41,762 bases of DNA from Methylococcaceae bacterium (GCA_030627205.1 DAOUSN010000022.1:1-41762); one strand, 5' to 3'; numbered from the stretch's first letter, positions 9,078 through 19,637 are shown. Made by a program: numbers and translations. The notes: a model not told the origin generated them from the letters alone.

Positions 9078-9106
9078 ATTATAACATCCTACAAAATCTA
9101 GCGCAA
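9078..9106 (-). promoter_or_regulatory. Sigma70 promoter of the alpha operon (rpsM-rplQ)
   Basis: On the minus strand TTGCGC (9101-9106) and a perfect TATAAT (9078-9083) are separated by exactly 17 bases. Transcription would start near 9071, leaving a leader of about 32 bases before rpsM. It lies in the 74-base gap after rpmJ, the widest gap in the spc-alpha stretch. Confidence 0.75.
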
Positions 9107-9112
9107 TAAATA

Positions 9113-9226
9113 TTATCCTTGACGTTGTTTATGACGACCGTCCTTACAGATCACTCTAACAACTCCATTTCTTTTTACGATTTTACAGCTACGACAAATT
9201 TTCTTTACAGATGCGCGAACTTTCAT
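9113..9226 (-). CDS. rpmJ: Large-subunit ribosomal protein L36 (zinc-binding form)
   Basis: A 37-residue protein read from the ATG at 9224-9226 to TAA at 9113-9115, beginning [15 protein letters not shown] and ending GRHKQRQG. Cys11, Cys14, Cys27 and His32 form the zinc ribbon, so this is the C+ form. It stabilises 23S rRNA late in 50S assembly. GGAG lies 6 bases before the start. It follows secY by 20 bases, the standard end of the spc operon. Confidence 0.96.
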   Translation of the reverse strand: MKVRASVKKICRSCKIVKRNGVVRVICKDGRHKQRQG

Positions 9227-9246
9227 AATTCAACTCCTTACGAGAA

Positions 9247-10569
9247 TTATTTTTTAAGATTGGCTTTTTTCATCAGCCCTTCGTATTGTTGCGACATCAA
9301 ATGCGTCTGCAATTGTGAAATAAAATCCATCACCACAACAACGATAATTAATAGCGAAGTTCCACCAAAATAGAACGGAACATTCCAATAAACAATTAAA
9401 AACTCAGGTAATAAGCATACCAAAGTAATATAGAACGCGCCAACTAAAGTTAAGCGAGTCATTACTTTATCTATATAAGCGGTTGTTTGAGCTCCAGGTC
9501 TAACACCTGGCAAAAAAGCGCCTGATTTTTTTAAATTATCAGCAGTTTCTTTTGAATTAAAAACTAAGGCGGTATAAAAGAAACAAAAGAAAATAATCGC
9601 TGTAGCATAAAACATTACATAAATAGGCTGTCCAGGTGACAACAACGTAGAAATATCACTCAACCAAGAAAATCCTTCAGCATTACCAAACCAACCCGCA
9701 ATAGTTGCTGGAAATAAAATAATACTTGAAGCAAAAATAGGCGGAATAACCCCAGCCATATTTAATTTTAAAGGTAGAAAACTACTTTGCCCATCATAAA
9801 TTTTTCGCCCTTGCTGACGCTTAGGATAATTAATTATAATGCGACGCTGACCTCTTTCAACAAAAACAACTAAGGCTGTAACCGCTATGGCAACCAAGAA
9901 TAGCAAAACAATAAATGCGCCATTCATTTCTCCAGTTCTTGCAAGTTCCAAAGTTCCACCAATAGCTGATGGTAATCCTGAGACAATACCAGCAAAAATA
10001 ATCAATGAAATACCATTACCAATACCTCTCTCTGTTACTTGCTCACCAAGCCACATTAAAAAGATCGTGCCAGTCACTAAAGTAATTGCAGTGATAACGA
10101 TAAAGCTAACACCTGGATTAATAACAACATATAATCCACCTGCTGTTTGATTTTGTAACGCAATTGAAATACCAATCGCTTGAAAAGTTGCCAAAACAAC
10201 CGTTCCATAACGCGTGTATTGAGAGATTTTACGCCTTCCAGACTCTCCCTCTTTTTTTACTTGCTCTAATGTCGGAATAATAACCGTCATCAACTGCATA
10301 ATAATAGATGCGGAGATGTAAGGCATAATACCTAAAGCAAATAAACTTAAGCGCATTAATGCCCCTCCTGAAAACATGTTAAACATATCCAGAATAGAAC
10401 CACTTTGCTGCTCAAACATTAAATGCAATGCTTTCGGATCAATCCCAGGTACAGGTATATGTGCTCCGACTCGATAAACAAACAATGCACCGAGAACAAA
10501 AAGTAACCTTGACTTTAGCTCTGATAAACCACCTGCTTTTTTTGCCACTTTTGTTCTTGATTTACTCAC
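9247..10569 (-). CDS. secY: Preprotein translocase channel subunit SecY
   Basis: A 440-residue inner-membrane protein with ten hydrophobic helices. Visible landmarks are the plug-region [13 protein letters not shown], [19 protein letters not shown] [14 protein letters not shown] in helix 2-3, and the cytoplasmic loop [17 protein letters not shown] that contacts SecA and the ribosome. With SecE (35414-35794 of this window) and SecG it forms the export and insertion channel. It lies 4 bases after rplO, so membrane insertion capacity is made together with ribosomes. Confidence 0.99.
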   Translation of the reverse strand: MSKSRTKVAKKAGGLSELKSRLLFVLGALFVYRVGAHIPVPGIDPKALHLMFEQQSGSILDMFNMFSGGALMRLSLFALGIMPYISASIIMQLMTVIIPTLEQVKKEGESGRRKISQYTRYGTVVLATFQAIGISIALQNQTAGGLYVVINPGVSFIVITAITLVTGTIFLMWLGEQVTERGIGNGISLIIFAGIVSGLPSAIGGTLELARTGEMNGAFIVLLFLVAIAVTALVVFVERGQRRIIINYPKRQQGRKIYDGQSSFLPLKLNMAGVIPPIFASSIILFPATIAGWFGNAEGFSWLSDISTLLSPGQPIYVMFYATAIIFFCFFYTALVFNSKETADNLKKSGAFLPGVRPGAQTTAYIDKVMTRLTLVGAFYITLVCLLPEFLIVYWNVPFYFGGTSLLIIVVVVMDFISQLQTHLMSQQYEGLMKKANLKK

Positions 10570-10573
10570 TTAA

Positions 10574-11008
10574 TTAAGCCTCTACATTACCGCCAGCTGC
10601 TTCAATTGCCGCTTTTGCGCCAACTGTTGCTTTAAGTCCTTTAATTACAACCGCTTTATCAACTTTACCTGACAAAATTATTTTTGCCGTTTTAGAAATT
10701 GCAGGAATTAAATTTGCATCAATTAATGTCTTTAAATCAATAATATCTGCGTCAACTAAATTTAATTCATTTAATCTAACTTGCGCTGAATATTTTTTAC
10801 TACGAGAACTAAAACCAACTTTAGGTAATCGACGTTGTAAAGGCATTTGCCCACCTTCAAAACCAACCTTATGAAAACCACCACTACGTGATTTTTGACC
10901 TTTATGCCCTCGACCACAGGTTTTACCAAATGTAGAGCCAATACCACGACCTACCCTTTTCGATTTTTTTCGCGAGCCTGATGCTGGCTGAATAGTGTTT
11001 AAAAACAT
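10574..11008 (-). CDS. rplO: Large-subunit ribosomal protein L15
   Basis: 144 residues. The glycine/arginine-rich N-terminus ([21 protein letters not shown]) threads into 23S rRNA, and the C-terminal globular domain ends in [11 protein letters not shown]. Its start shares one base with the rpmD stop (TAATG), indicating coupled translation, and it lies 4 bases before secY. Confidence 0.98.
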   Translation of the reverse strand: MFLNTIQPASGSRKKSKRVGRGIGSTFGKTCGRGHKGQKSRSGGFHKVGFEGGQMPLQRRLPKVGFSSRSKKYSAQVRLNELNLVDADIIDLKTLIDANLIPAISKTAKIILSGKVDKAVVIKGLKATVGAKAAIEAAGGNVEA

Positions 11009-11193
11009 TAAATTTCCTCAACTTTAAGCATATAGGCTATTTTATTAATCATACCTCTATTTTCAGGCGTATCAATAACTTCTACTGTTTGATTAATTTT
11101 ACGTAAACCTAGTCCTATTAAACAAGCTTTATGGCTTGCCAATCGACTAATTTTACTTCGTGTCATGGTTACATTTAATTTATTATTTTCCAT
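11008..11193 (-). CDS. rpmD: Large-subunit ribosomal protein L30
   Basis: A 61-residue protein with the [31 protein letters not shown] core that bacterial L30 shows (read in two parts, residues 9-24 and 25-39). It has the usual short bacterial form of a beta-alpha-beta fold on the 50S subunit. It is packed between rpsE (4 bases) and rplO (one-base overlap). Confidence 0.97.
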   Translation of the reverse strand: MENNKLNVTMTRSKISRLASHKACLIGLGLRKINQTVEVIDTPENRGMINKIAYMLKVEEI

Positions 11194-11197
11194 GTGC

Positions 11198-11704
11198 TTA
11201 TCCTATAACCTGCTCAACGGTTAAACCTCGTTTTGCAGAAATTTGTTTAGCATCACGCATATCCGTTAAACCATCAATAGTTGCTCTAACAACATTAATA
11301 GGATTATTAGTACCAATACATTTTGCTAATACATTATGCACACCAACGACTTCAAATACAGCACGCATAGCACCACCAGCGATAATACCTGTACCTTCAG
11401 ATGCAGGCTGCATATAAACTTTAGCAGCCCCTGTACTTGCCATAATTGGATATTGTAAAGTATCCCCTTTTAAATGAACTTTACGCATATTTTTACGCGC
11501 TTGCTCTAATGATTTTTGGATCGCTATAGGAACTTCTCGTGCCTTACTTACACCATATCCTATACGCCCTTCACCATCACCAACAACGGTTAAAGCTGTG
11601 AAACCAAAAACTCTACCACCTTTTACTACTTTTGCAACACGGCGTACAGAAACTAATTTTTCCTGTAAACCGTCAGAGCTACCTTGAGATGCTGCTGTCG
11701 CCAT
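11198..11704 (-). CDS. rpsE: Small-subunit ribosomal protein S5
   Basis: 168 residues. The N-terminal double-stranded-RNA-binding part holds [19 protein letters not shown], the loop where spectinomycin-resistance changes occur in E. coli; it looks wild type. The C-terminal domain contains [18 protein letters not shown]5 lies at the mRNA entrance and helps decoding fidelity together with S4 and S12, all encoded in this cluster. Confidence 0.98.
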   Translation of the reverse strand: MATAASQGSSDGLQEKLVSVRRVAKVVKGGRVFGFTALTVVGDGEGRIGYGVSKAREVPIAIQKSLEQARKNMRKVHLKGDTLQYPIMASTGAAKVYMQPASEGTGIIAGGAMRAVFEVVGVHNVLAKCIGTNNPINVVRATIDGLTDMRDAKQISAKRGLTVEQVIG

Positions 11705-11713
11705 TATATTCTC

Positions 11714-12067
11714 CTAGAACTTCAATCCAGCTTCGCGTGCAGCATCTGCTAATGCTTTCACACGACCATGATATTTAAAACCTGACCGATCAAATGCAAC
11801 CTCCGTAATACCTGCGGCAACGGCTTTTTGCGCGATAAGTTTTCCAACTTTGATCGCAGCCTCTGCATTACTAGTACTTTTAACGGTTGCCTTAACATCA
11901 GCTTGGACAGTAGAGGCACTTGCGAGTGTTGTCGTACCATCTTTACTTAAAACTTGAGCATAAATATGCTGAGAAGTTTTATGAATAGTAAGTCTATTTA
12001 CATCTATCTTTCTAATTTTAGAGCGCAATTTTAAAGCTCGTTTTAATCGGGATGCTTTTTTATCCAT
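11714..12067 (-). CDS. rplR: Large-subunit ribosomal protein L18
   Basis: 117 residues starting [19 protein letters not shown], with the 5S-rRNA-binding domain ending [27 protein letters not shown]18, L5 (rplE here) and L25 carry 5S rRNA into the central protuberance. It lies 9 bases before rpsE and 8 bases after rplF. Confidence 0.98.
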   Translation of the reverse strand: MDKKASRLKRALKLRSKIRKIDVNRLTIHKTSQHIYAQVLSKDGTTTLASASTVQADVKATVKSTSNAEAAIKVGKLIAQKAVAAGITEVAFDRSGFKYHGRVKALADAAREAGLKF

Positions 12068-12075
12068 TAGTTTTC

Positions 12076-12609
12076 CTACTTCTTCTTGGCTGCTTTTCTT
12101 GCAACATATTCATCTGTATAACGAACACCTTTACCTTTATAAGGTTCTGGTGGACGATATGCTCTAATTTCCGCTGCAACTTGACCGACTTTTTGTTTGT
12201 CTATCCCTTTCACAACAATCTCTGTTTGAGAAGGTGATTCAATAGTAATATCTTCTGGCATAGGATAAGTAATTGGATGAGAAAATCCCAAAGAGAGATT
12301 CAATGATTTACCATTTACTTGAACTCTATAACCAACGCCAACTAAGGTCAATTTCTTTTCAAAACCTTTCGTAACTCCTTCAACCATATTATTCAACCTT
12401 GCTCTAACCGTCCCTGCATGAGCATTTGCTTTTTTAATGGTTTGATCCCATTTGATATTAATTTTATTATCATTAATCTCAACATTAACACACGATTGAA
12501 TATCCAAAGACATCTGACCATTACTTCCTTTAACGGTCATACTATTGCCTTCTAGTTTTACATCAACGTTATTAGGAATTATAATAGGTGTGTTTGCAAT
12601 TCTTGACAT
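12076..12609 (-). CDS. rplF: Large-subunit ribosomal protein L6
   Basis: 177 residues made of two related alpha/beta domains. It starts [17 protein letters not shown] and has the C-terminal signature [19 protein letters not shown]. It binds 23S rRNA near the sarcin-ricin loop and factor-binding site. The gene order rpsH-rplF-rplR is that of the classical spc operon. Confidence 0.98.
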   Translation of the reverse strand: MSRIANTPIIIPNNVDVKLEGNSMTVKGSNGQMSLDIQSCVNVEINDNKINIKWDQTIKKANAHAGTVRARLNNMVEGVTKGFEKKLTLVGVGYRVQVNGKSLNLSLGFSHPITYPMPEDITIESPSQTEIVVKGIDKQKVGQVAAEIRAYRPPEPYKGKGVRYTDEYVARKAAKKK

Positions 12610-12621
12610 AATTAAAACCTC

Positions 12622-13017
12622 CTAACAAACAGTACAGATAACTTCACCACCATGACCGATAGCACGCGCTGCTCTATCTGTCATGACACCACTTGAAGTA
12701 GAAACGATTGCAATACCTAAACCACCTAACACTTTAGGGAGTTCATCCTTAGATTTATAAATGCGTAAACCTGGCTTACTAATTCTTTTTACTTTCTCAA
12801 TTACAGCTATACCATTGAAATATTTTAAATCTATAGTCATTTCGTTATGACTACCATTAGTCTTAGTTGTACAGTTAAGAATATATCCTTCTTCTTTTAA
12901 TACCTTTGCAATCGCCACTTTCAATTTAGAAGATGGCATAGACACGCTTTTTTTACCCGCAAATTGCCCGTTTCTAACACGGGTTAACATATCTGCTATA
13001 GGGTCTGTCATACTCAT
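12622..13017 (-). CDS. rpsH: Small-subunit ribosomal protein S8
   Basis: 131 residues, [18 protein letters not shown] at the start and the rRNA-binding C-terminal [21 protein letters not shown]. In E. coli S8 represses the spc operon by binding near the start of rplE; the equivalent junction here is at 13904-13916 and is only 11 bases long. I cannot demonstrate the site by eye. Confidence 0.98.
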   Translation of the reverse strand: MSMTDPIADMLTRVRNGQFAGKKSVSMPSSKLKVAIAKVLKEEGYILNCTTKTNGSHNEMTIDLKYFNGIAVIEKVKRISKPGLRIYKSKDELPKVLGGLGIAIVSTSSGVMTDRAARAIGHGGEVICTVC

Positions 13018-13048
13018 TTTATATTGTCTCCAAAAACCTCAAACAAGA

Positions 13049-13354
13049 CTACCAGCTTGCTTTGCTTAACCCAGGAACATCACCGCGCATAGTTGCTTCT
13101 CTTAGCTTATTACGACTAAGCCCAAACTTACGATAATACCCATGAGGACGACCTGTTAGATTACAGCGATTACGCAATCTTGCCGCGCTTGAATCCCTAG
13201 GAAGCATTTGAAGCTTAAAGTGAGCTGCTTCTTTGTCTTCAAAAGAAGCATTAGGATCTCTGATAATTTCTTTTATAGTAGCACGTTTTTGTGCATATTT
13301 TTGCACAAGTTTACCGCGTTTATTTTCACGCGCAATCATTGATTTTTTTGCCAT
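13049..13354 (-). CDS. rpsN: Small-subunit ribosomal protein S14 (zinc-free long form)
   Basis: 101 residues, the long proteobacterial form without the CxxC zinc motif. It begins [15 protein letters not shown] and carries [21 protein letters not shown], where the family signature lies, ending SKASW. It sits in the 30S head near the A site. The 31-base gap to rpsH is slightly wide for this operon, but no regulatory site is evident. Confidence 0.98.
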   Translation of the reverse strand: MAKKSMIARENKRGKLVQKYAQKRATIKEIIRDPNASFEDKEAAHFKLQMLPRDSSAARLRNRCNLTGRPHGYYRKFGLSRNKLREATMRGDVPGLSKASW

Positions 13355-13364
13355 TTTTCGCCCT

Positions 13365-13904
13365 TTAGTTCTTAAACGGAAAATTAAAAAGCTTTAGCAG
13401 TGCCAAGCCTTCTTTATTTGTTTTAGCTGTTGTTGTGATGGTAATATCCAAACCACGTAAAGTATCAATTTTATCATAATCAATTTCAGGAAAAATGATT
13501 TGCTCTTTGACACCCATTGAATAATTACCACGCCCATCAAAGCTTTTAGGGCTCATACCGCGAAAATCGCGGATTCGAGGAATAGAAATACTGATTAGTC
13601 GATCTAAAAATTCATACATTCTATCGCTACGCAAAGTTACTTTACAACCGATAGGCATATCATCACGAATTTTAAAACCTGCAATCGACTTTCTAGCTTT
13701 TGTTACAACTACTTTTTGACCTGCAATTTTTTCCATATCAGAAACTGCAGCCTGCAACACCTTTTTATCTGCAACAGCTTCCCCGACCCCCATATTCAAG
13801 GTAATCTTAGTTAACTTTGGCGCTTCCATTACAGATTTATATCCAAACTGCTCAACTAAAGCAGGTAATATTTTTTGTTTATACTCAGTTTTTAGTCTAG
13901 TCAT
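13365..13904 (-). CDS. rplE: Large-subunit ribosomal protein L5
   Basis: 179 residues, with [16 protein letters not shown] at the N-terminus, [13 protein letters not shown] and the [19 protein letters not shown] loop, ending in [11 protein letters not shown]. It binds 5S rRNA and the P-site tRNA T-loop. In the standard position between rplX (11 bases) and rpsN (10 bases). Confidence 0.98.
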   Translation of the reverse strand: MTRLKTEYKQKILPALVEQFGYKSVMEAPKLTKITLNMGVGEAVADKKVLQAAVSDMEKIAGQKVVVTKARKSIAGFKIRDDMPIGCKVTLRSDRMYEFLDRLISISIPRIRDFRGMSPKSFDGRGNYSMGVKEQIIFPEIDYDKIDTLRGLDITITTTAKTNKEGLALLKLFNFPFKN

Positions 13905-13915
13905 TATTATTCTCC

Positions 13916-14233
13916 CTATACACCAACAACTTCATTTGTTGACTTGAAATACCTGACTTTTGTCCCATCATCTAAAGACTTAATACCTACTCGATCAGCT
14001 TTTTTGGTTTCGGGATTATATAAACCAATATTTGAAATTGCAATAGGCATATCTTTATCAATAATACCGCCTTGAACCCCTGAATTTGGGTTACCTTTCT
14101 GATGTTTTTTTACACGATTAATACCGTCTACTAAAGCCTTACCATGGCTAAAGATTTTAGTAACCTTACCACGCTTACCTTTATCTTTACCTGTACGAAC
14201 AATAATTTCATCGCCTTTTTTTATTTTTTGCAT
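13916..14233 (-). CDS. rplX: Large-subunit ribosomal protein L24
   Basis: 105 residues with the N-terminal KOW motif [20 protein letters not shown] and the [17 protein letters not shown] loop. It is one of two proteins that start 50S assembly and lies near the tunnel exit. It follows rplN by 14 bases, the first two genes of the classical spc operon. Confidence 0.98.
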   Translation of the reverse strand: MQKIKKGDEIIVRTGKDKGKRGKVTKIFSHGKALVDGINRVKKHQKGNPNSGVQGGIIDKDMPIAISNIGLYNPETKKADRVGIKSLDDGTKVRYFKSTNEVVGV

Positions 14234-14247
14234 CTTTAGTGTTCCTC

Positions 14248-14616
14248 TTATAAAACTTCTGGAGCTAGAGAAATGATTTTCATAAACTTTTCCCCTCTTA
14301 ACTCACGAGTAACAGGTCCAAAGATACGCGTACCTAAAGGCTGTAGCTGAGCATTTAAAATAACCGCTGCATTACCATCAAAACGAATCACCGAACCATC
14401 AGGTCGACGAACACCTTTACGAGTTCTTACTACCAAGGCATTATAAACCTCACCTTTTTTAACACGCCCCCTAGGAATCGCATCTTTAATACTCACCTTG
14501 ATGATATCACCAATGCCTGCATAACGTCGGTGTGAACCGCCCAATACTTTGATACACATGACCCTTTTTGCGCCACTATTATCAGCAACGTCAAGGTTAG
14601 TTTGCATCTGAATCAT
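14248..14616 (-). CDS. rplN: Large-subunit ribosomal protein L14
   Basis: 122 residues. [19 protein letters not shown] at the start, [18 protein letters not shown] in the middle, and [15 protein letters not shown] near the end are all typical. L14 lies at the subunit interface and bridges to 16S rRNA. A 43-base gap separates it from rpsQ, the classical S10/spc boundary. It contains a short CGCT/AGCG hairpin plus T5 on the minus strand, too weak to call a terminator. Confidence 0.98.
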   Translation of the reverse strand: MIQMQTNLDVADNSGAKRVMCIKVLGGSHRRYAGIGDIIKVSIKDAIPRGRVKKGEVYNALVVRTRKGVRRPDGSVIRFDGNAAVILNAQLQPLGTRIFGPVTRELRGEKFMKIISLAPEVL

Positions 14617-14659
14617 TATAAAATCCCAGCTATCTCAATTAATTATTTTATAAAAACGC

Positions 14660-14920
14660 TTATTTAGCGCTTTCAAGAACGTCAACCAGCCTAAAGGTTT
14701 TTCTTTTAGATATAGGACGACAAGAAGTAATCGTCACTGTATCACCTTCTTGGCACTGATTTTTCTCGTCATGAGCCAATAATTTAGTTGATCGTTTGAT
14801 ATATTTACCGTATACGGAGTGTTTAATCATACGTTCAACTAAAACGGAAATTGTTTTATCCATTTTATTACTAACTACACGACCTGTCATTGTGCGTAAT
14901 TTTTCTGTATTTTCACTCAT
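14660..14920 (-). CDS. rpsQ: Small-subunit ribosomal protein S17
   Basis: 86 residues, an OB-fold protein with [20 protein letters not shown] and the [20 protein letters not shown] end. It binds the 5' domain of 16S rRNA. It is the last gene of the S10 operon, 2 bases after rpmC. Confidence 0.98.
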   Translation of the reverse strand: MSENTEKLRTMTGRVVSNKMDKTISVLVERMIKHSVYGKYIKRSTKLLAHDEKNQCQEGDTVTITSCRPISKRKTFRLVDVLESAK

Positions 14921-14922
14921 GA

Positions 14923-15114
14923 TTATGCACTCACCATTTCGTTTAATATGGTATGAACGCGCGCTATATCACGCCTTACCTTTTTGACTTGATCAGATTT
15001 TGTTAGCTGACCTGAACCCTTTTGCATTCTTAAATTAAATTGCTCACGCGATAACTCAAGCAATAGGGTATTTAATTCTTCTTTCGTCTTTTGACGTAAT
15101 TCCTTAGCAATCAT
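14923..15114 (-). CDS. rpmC: Large-subunit ribosomal protein L29
   Basis: 63 residues forming a two-helix hairpin ([20 protein letters not shown], then [13 protein letters not shown]). It lies at the tunnel exit beside L23 and helps dock the signal recognition particle and trigger factor. The start overlaps the rplP stop by one base, which suggests coupled translation. Confidence 0.98.
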   Translation of the reverse strand: MIAKELRQKTKEELNTLLLELSREQFNLRMQKGSGQLTKSDQVKKVRRDIARVHTILNEMVSA

Positions 15115-15527
15115 TACATTATCGTCCGTGCGGTAAAAGTGGTTTTAATCGGCAATTTAGCAGCTGCAAGCGCAAATGCCTCACGCGCTAATTCTTCTGA
15201 AACACCCTGAATTTCATAAAGCATCGTACCAGGTTTAATTTGAGCAACCCAATATTCGACACTGCCTTTCCCCTTTCCCATGCGAACCTCTAAAGGTTTT
15301 TTGGTAATAGGTTTATCAGGGAAAACTCTAATCCAAAGCTTCCCCCCTCGCTTAACATGTCGAGTAATCGTTCTTCTAGCCGCCTCAATTTGACGAGCAG
15401 TCAGTCTACCACGAGATATTGATTTTAAGCCAAACTCACCAAAACTAACTGAAGACCCACGCTGAGCCATACCGTTATTCCGACCTTTATGTTGCTTACG
15501 AAATTTTGTTCTTTTAGGCTGAAGCAT
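15114..15527 (-). CDS. rplP: Large-subunit ribosomal protein L16
   Basis: 137 residues, starting [17 protein letters not shown] with the conserved [20 protein letters not shown] and [12 protein letters not shown]. The Arg in [20 protein letters not shown] corresponds to the segment hydroxylated by RoxA/YcfD in E. coli. It sits near the A-site tRNA elbow. 2 bases separate it from rpsC. Confidence 0.98.
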   Translation of the reverse strand: MLQPKRTKFRKQHKGRNNGMAQRGSSVSFGEFGLKSISRGRLTARQIEAARRTITRHVKRGGKLWIRVFPDKPITKKPLEVRMGKGKGSVEYWVAQIKPGTMLYEIQGVSEELAREAFALAAAKLPIKTTFTARTIM

Positions 15528-15529
15528 GA

Positions 15530-16216
15530 TTATTTCCTTTCAACAGTTTTTTTAGAACTTGTACTATTTGAGGCTAAATGCGCATCCGTATCAAAAACTT
15601 CCCCTTTAAATATCCACACTTTAATACCGATAATCCCGTAGGTTGTATTTGCTTCTGCTGTTCCGTAATCAATATCCGCACGTAAAGTATGCAACGGTAC
15701 TCGTCCTTCTCTATACCACTCAGCTCGTGCTATTTCAGCACCATTCAAACGCCCACCAACATTAATTTTAATGCCCTCAGCACCTAAACGCATAGTATTA
15801 GTTACCGCCCGCTTCATCGCTCGTCGATACATAATTCTTTTTTCAAGCTGTTGAGCAATACTTTCTGCGACTAATTTAGCATCTAATTCAGGCTTTCTAA
15901 TTTCTTCAACGTTAAGCTGAACTGAAACCCCCATTATTTTAGATACCTCACGCCTCAATTTATCAATATCCTCGCCTTTTTTGCCAATAACTATTCCTGG
16001 ACGCGCTGTATGAATAGTAACATGTGCATTGCTAGCAGGACGGTTGATTTGGATGCGACTCACTGATGCATGTGCTAACTTAGATTTTATATAATCACGA
16101 ACCTTTAAATCCTGTAACAAAAATACGGGATAATTCTGGCTATTTGCGTACCATCTTGATGTCCAATCCTTAACAATCCCAAGACGTATACCCGTTGGAT
16201 GTACCTTTTGACCCAT
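15530..16216 (-). CDS. rpsC: Small-subunit ribosomal protein S3
   Basis: 228 residues. The N-terminal [18 protein letters not shown], a KH-type RNA-binding domain with [15 protein letters not shown] (GxxG loop), and the C-terminal [18 protein letters not shown] domain are all present. S3 lines the mRNA entry tunnel and has helicase-like activity with S4 and S5. It follows rplV by 13 bases. Confidence 0.98.
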   Translation of the reverse strand: MGQKVHPTGIRLGIVKDWTSRWYANSQNYPVFLLQDLKVRDYIKSKLAHASVSRIQINRPASNAHVTIHTARPGIVIGKKGEDIDKLRREVSKIMGVSVQLNVEEIRKPELDAKLVAESIAQQLEKRIMYRRAMKRAVTNTMRLGAEGIKINVGGRLNGAEIARAEWYREGRVPLHTLRADIDYGTAEANTTYGIIGIKVWIFKGEVFDTDAHLASNSTSSKKTVERK

Positions 16217-16229
16217 TTTCTATAATCCT

Positions 16230-16565
16230 CTACTCGTATTCTGCTACTTTGACGGTGATATGACAGCTTCTTTTTAAAATATGATTCGCACGTCCTTTTG
16301 CTCTAGCTCGAACACGTTTTAACGTTCGCCCTTCATTAACAAATACGGTAGAAATGACTAATTCGTCAATATCAGCACTTTCATTGTGCTCTGCATTTGC
16401 AATGGCTGATTCCAAAACTTTTTTCATAATACCTGCGGCTTTTTTAGAATTGAATTTTAAAATATTCAACGCTTGCTCAACAGGTAAACCTCGGATTTGA
16501 TCACCGACTAATCGTGCTTTTTGAGCGGATAGTGGTGCATTAGATAATTTTGCTGAAATTTCCAT
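16230..16565 (-). CDS. rplV: Large-subunit ribosomal protein L22
   Basis: 111 residues from [20 protein letters not shown]. The frame is open for 21 more codons up to 16628, but that extension lies inside rpsS and is not conserved, so the start at 16565 is chosen. It leaves 4 bases after the rpsS stop. The beta-hairpin [15 protein letters not shown] reaches into the exit tunnel, where macrolide-resistance changes can occur; it looks wild type. Confidence 0.97.
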   Translation of the reverse strand: MEISAKLSNAPLSAQKARLVGDQIRGLPVEQALNILKFNSKKAAGIMKKVLESAIANAEHNESADIDELVISTVFVNEGRTLKRVRARAKGRANHILKRSCHITVKVAEYE

Positions 16566-16569
16566 AATC

Positions 16570-16842
16570 CTACCTAGATTTTTTATCGGCCAAATGACCT
16601 CTATAGGTACGCGTCGGAGCAAATTCACCTAATTTATGTCCAACCATATTTTCAGAAATAAGGACGGGAACATGCTGACGACCATTGTGTATAGCGATAG
16701 TTAAACCTAACATATCAGGACTAACCATAGATCTTCTTGACCAAGTTTTAATTGGTTTCCTATTATTACTACTGACAGCAAACTCTACTTTTTTTTGTAG
16801 ATGATGGTCAATAAATGGACCTTTTTTAATTGAACGTGGCAC
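16570..16842 (-). CDS. rpsS: Small-subunit ribosomal protein S19
   Basis: 90 residues, [19 protein letters not shown] and [18 protein letters not shown] then [17 protein letters not shown]. It pairs with S13 in the 30S head and contacts the central protuberance of the 50S subunit. 10 bases from rplB. Confidence 0.98.
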   Translation of the reverse strand: MPRSIKKGPFIDHHLQKKVEFAVSSNNRKPIKTWSRRSMVSPDMLGLTIAIHNGRQHVPVLISENMVGHKLGEFAPTRTYRGHLADKKSR

Positions 16843-16852
16843 ACTTTACCCC

Positions 16853-17680
16853 TTATTTTTGCTTACGTCGTCTGACAATCATATTATCAGTACGTTTATT
16901 TTTACGTGTTTTATACCCTTTAGTAGGTACCCCCCATGGTGAAACAGGATGTCTTCCTCCTGATGTTCGACCTTCACCACCACCATGCGGATGATCGACA
17001 GGGTTCATCGCAACCCCTCTAACTGTTGGCCGAACGCCTCGGCGACGTTTTGCCCCTGCTGTTCCCAAAGAAATTAAGTTATGCTCAGAATTTGAAACTT
17101 CACCAATAACAGCTTTACAATCACCCATAACTTTACGCATTTCACCTGAACGTAAACGTAAAGTAACATACATTCCTTCTTTAGCAACTAACTGAGCAGA
17201 TGTTCCAGCACTTCTTGCCATTTGAGCGCCTTTACCAGGCTTTAGCTCAACACAATGAACTGTTACTCCTAACGGCATGTTTCGTAATGGCATACAATTT
17301 CCATCTTTTACAGGTGCTACTTCTGATGAAACAACTTCTTGACCAATGACTAAACTCTTAGGAGCTATAATATATTTACGCTCACCATCTTTAAACAACA
17401 ATAATGCAATATTCGCTGTTCTATTAGGATCATACTCTAAATGTTCAACAACAGCAGGAATATCTATCTTATTGCGTTTAAAATCAATAATACGGTAATG
17501 TTGCTTATGCCCACCCCCTACGTGACGCGTTGTAATACGCCCTTGATTATTCCTACCACCGTTTCTACTTTTTTTCTCTAATAGAGGTGCAAATGGCTTG
17601 CCTTTATGCAATTCATCATTTTTCACACGTATTACAAACCGCATCCCAGGAGATGTTGGTTTTGATTTTAGAATAGCCAT
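16853..17680 (-). CDS. rplB: Large-subunit ribosomal protein L2
   Basis: 275 residues. An OB-fold and an SH3-like domain are followed by the C-terminal [15 protein letters not shown], which contains the histidine important for peptidyl-transferase activity (His229 in E. coli), and a basic tail. It is a central protein for subunit association and tRNA binding. The 42-base gap to rplW has no recognisable signal. Confidence 0.98.
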   Translation of the reverse strand: MAILKSKPTSPGMRFVIRVKNDELHKGKPFAPLLEKKSRNGGRNNQGRITTRHVGGGHKQHYRIIDFKRNKIDIPAVVEHLEYDPNRTANIALLLFKDGERKYIIAPKSLVIGQEVVSSEVAPVKDGNCMPLRNMPLGVTVHCVELKPGKGAQMARSAGTSAQLVAKEGMYVTLRLRSGEMRKVMGDCKAVIGEVSNSEHNLISLGTAGAKRRRGVRPTVRGVAMNPVDHPHGGGEGRTSGGRHPVSPWGVPTKGYKTRKNKRTDNMIVRRRKQK

Positions 17681-17722
17681 GCTATCTACCGTTCCTATTG
17701 ATTTTATACTTTTAATTAATTA

Positions 17723-18022
17723 TCAAGCAGTTACAAAGTCTATATCGTAACCTGGCTTAAGCTTTACATAAGCCTTTTTCCAGTCAGACCGTTTACCTAA
17801 TGCACGCCCAAAGCGTTTAACTTTTCCTTTGACATTTAGGACTTGAACCGAATCAACTTCAACTTCAAACATTAACTCAACAGATTTTTTAATCTGGTTT
17901 TTAGTTGCTGTTTTTTGAACTTTAAAAACTATACGCGATTGATTTTCAGCTGCAATTGAACCTTTCTCAGAAATAACAGGACCCACAAGTACATTTGCTA
18001 ATTTACTTTCTATCACACTCAT
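17723..18022 (-). CDS. rplW: Large-subunit ribosomal protein L23
   Basis: 99 residues with VLVGPVISEKGSIAAE, KNQIKKSVELMFEVEVDSV and the KRFGRALGKRSDWKKAYV loop. It is the main docking site for trigger factor and SRP at the tunnel exit. The start overlaps the rplD stop by four bases (ATGA). Confidence 0.98.
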   Translation of the reverse strand: MSVIESKLANVLVGPVISEKGSIAAENQSRIVFKVQKTATKNQIKKSVELMFEVEVDSVQVLNVKGKVKRFGRALGKRSDWKKAYVKLKPGYDIDFVTA

Positions 18023-18639
18023 GCTAAACGCTCCTCAATTTTCTTCAAAGCCGCCACGGTTGCAACAACTTTATCCGCTGAAACTAAGGAAACAGGATTA
18101 AAATTTTCCGCAGTAGCAATTTCAACATAAGGAATATTCCTTGATGCCAATACTAAGTTTTCATCTAAAGTTTCAGCAATAATTAAAATACGCTTAACAC
18201 CCACTTTCGCTATGTTCTTCGCTAATTCTTTAGTTTTTACACTCGTAGGTAAAATGTCATTACTGACGACTAAACGCTCTTGCCTTAATAATTCAGAAAA
18301 AATAGAGCGAATCCCTATTTTATACATTTTTTTATTAATTTTTTGGTCAAATGAACGTGGTTGAGCAGCAAAAGTAACTCCTCCTGAACGCCAAATCGGA
18401 CTAGACATTGTACCAGCTCTTGCTCGACCTGTCCCCTTTTGTCGCCAAGGTTTAATTCCACCGCCACTCACTGCCGCACGATTTTTTTGCGCTTTCGTTC
18501 CAGCGCGAGCTGTAGCTTGATACTTCGTGACTAACTGATGAATCAATGCTTCATTAAATTTCTGACCAAAAACGCCTTCAGCAACATCAACTATTCCTGC
18601 TGAATCATGACTAGTTAACGCTGGTATCTGTAATGTCAT
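18019..18639 (-). CDS. rplD: Large-subunit ribosomal protein L4
   Basis: 206 residues. The extended loop GGGIKPWRQKGTGRARAG reaches the exit tunnel. In E. coli L4 is the feedback repressor of the S10 operon through a long leader before rpsJ. Here only 5 bases separate tuf and rpsJ, so that leader is absent, and control must be by another route or lost. Confidence 0.98.
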   Translation of the reverse strand: MTLQIPALTSHDSAGIVDVAEGVFGQKFNEALIHQLVTKYQATARAGTKAQKNRAAVSGGGIKPWRQKGTGRARAGTMSSPIWRSGGVTFAAQPRSFDQKINKKMYKIGIRSIFSELLRQERLVVSNDILPTSVKTKELAKNIAKVGVKRILIIAETLDENLVLASRNIPYVEIATAENFNPVSLVSADKVVATVAALKKIEERLA

Positions 18640-18640
18640 A

Positions 18641-19291
18641 TTAACCTCTACCTCTTTTTTTCACTGCTGCTGTAATGACTATCTCACCACCCTTAGAACC
18701 AGGAACAGAACCCTTCACTAAGATTAAGTTTTTTTCCTCATCAACAGAATGAACTGTCAAATTTTGAACAGTGGTTTTAACAGCTCCTAAATGACCTGCC
18801 ATTTTTTTACCTTTAAAAACACGCCCAGGTGTTTGACATTGACCAATAGATCCAGGAGCTCTATGCGAAACAGAGTTACCATGCGTTGCATCCTGCATTT
18901 GAAAATTATGACGCTTCACCCCACCAGCATAACCCTTACCAATACTAATACCTTGAACATCAACAAACTGCCCATTAGTAAACATACTTAAAGCTAGCTT
19001 AGAACCTGCTTTCAAATTTTCTCCCTCACCATCCTCTAATCTAAATTCAATTAAAGCTCGGCCTGCAGTAACATTTGCAACAGCATAGTGCCCTGCCATT
19101 GCTTTATTAACTTTTGAAGATTTTTTATCACCAACAGCAACCTGAATCGCACGGTAACCATCACTCTCGACACTTTTTACTTGAGTTACTCTATTTGAGT
19201 TTACCTCAAGAACAGTTACAGGTGTAGACGTACCATCTTCATTAAAAACCCGGGTCATACCACACTTACGACCAATCAGTCCTATTGACAT
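18641..19291 (-). CDS. rplC: Large-subunit ribosomal protein L3
   Basis: 216 residues, starting [16 protein letters not shown], with [20 protein letters not shown] and [20 protein letters not shown]. The glutamine in NFQMQ corresponds to the residue methylated by PrmB in E. coli. It is an early assembly protein near the peptidyl-transferase centre, 1 base from rplD. Confidence 0.98.
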   Translation of the reverse strand: MSIGLIGRKCGMTRVFNEDGTSTPVTVLEVNSNRVTQVKSVESDGYRAIQVAVGDKKSSKVNKAMAGHYAVANVTAGRALIEFRLEDGEGENLKAGSKLALSMFTNGQFVDVQGISIGKGYAGGVKRHNFQMQDATHGNSVSHRAPGSIGQCQTPGRVFKGKKMAGHLGAVKTTVQNLTVHSVDEEKNLILVKGSVPGSKGGEIVITAAVKKRGRG

Positions 19292-19320
19292 CTGCCAATT
19301 CCTCTATATTAACTTTACGC

Positions 19321-19632
19321 TCAATTGAGCTTAATTTGAACATCAACCCCTGCTGCCAGATCTAACTTCATCAGAGCATCAACAGTTTTTTCACTAGGAT
19401 CAACAATATCAAGTAACCGTTTATAAGTTCTTAATTCATATTGATCGCGAGCATCTTTATTCACGTGAGGTGAAATCAAAATAGTAAAACGTTCTTTCTT
19501 AGTAGGTAACGGGATAGGGCCTTTTACCTGAACCCCCGTCCTTTTTGCTGTTTCTACTATTTCACTGGCTGATTGATCAATTAATTTATGATCAAATGCT
19601 TTTAAACGAATACGAAGAGTTTGATTAGACAT
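19321..19632 (-). CDS. rpsJ: Small-subunit ribosomal protein S10 / NusE
   Basis: 103 residues, [19 protein letters not shown] and [20 protein letters not shown]. Besides its place in the 30S head it acts as NusE, linking the ribosome to NusG (encoded at 34877-35410) and forming the NusB-NusE antitermination pair. It follows tuf by only 5 bases, joining the str and S10 operons into one transcript. Confidence 0.98.
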   Translation of the reverse strand: MSNQTLRIRLKAFDHKLIDQSASEIVETAKRTGVQVKGPIPLPTKKERFTILISPHVNKDARDQYELRTYKRLLDIVDPSEKTVDALMKLDLAAGVDVQIKLN

Positions 19633-19637
19633 TATAA

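Noticed and set aside
14617..14659. Terminator between rpsQ and rplN
   Set aside because: The CGCT/AGCG stem is only four base pairs although followed by T5; too weak, and the genes are expected to be co-transcribed.
16566..16628. Longer start of rplV giving 132 residues
   Set aside because: The extra 21 codons overlap rpsS and are unlike L22; the start at 16565 matches the family.
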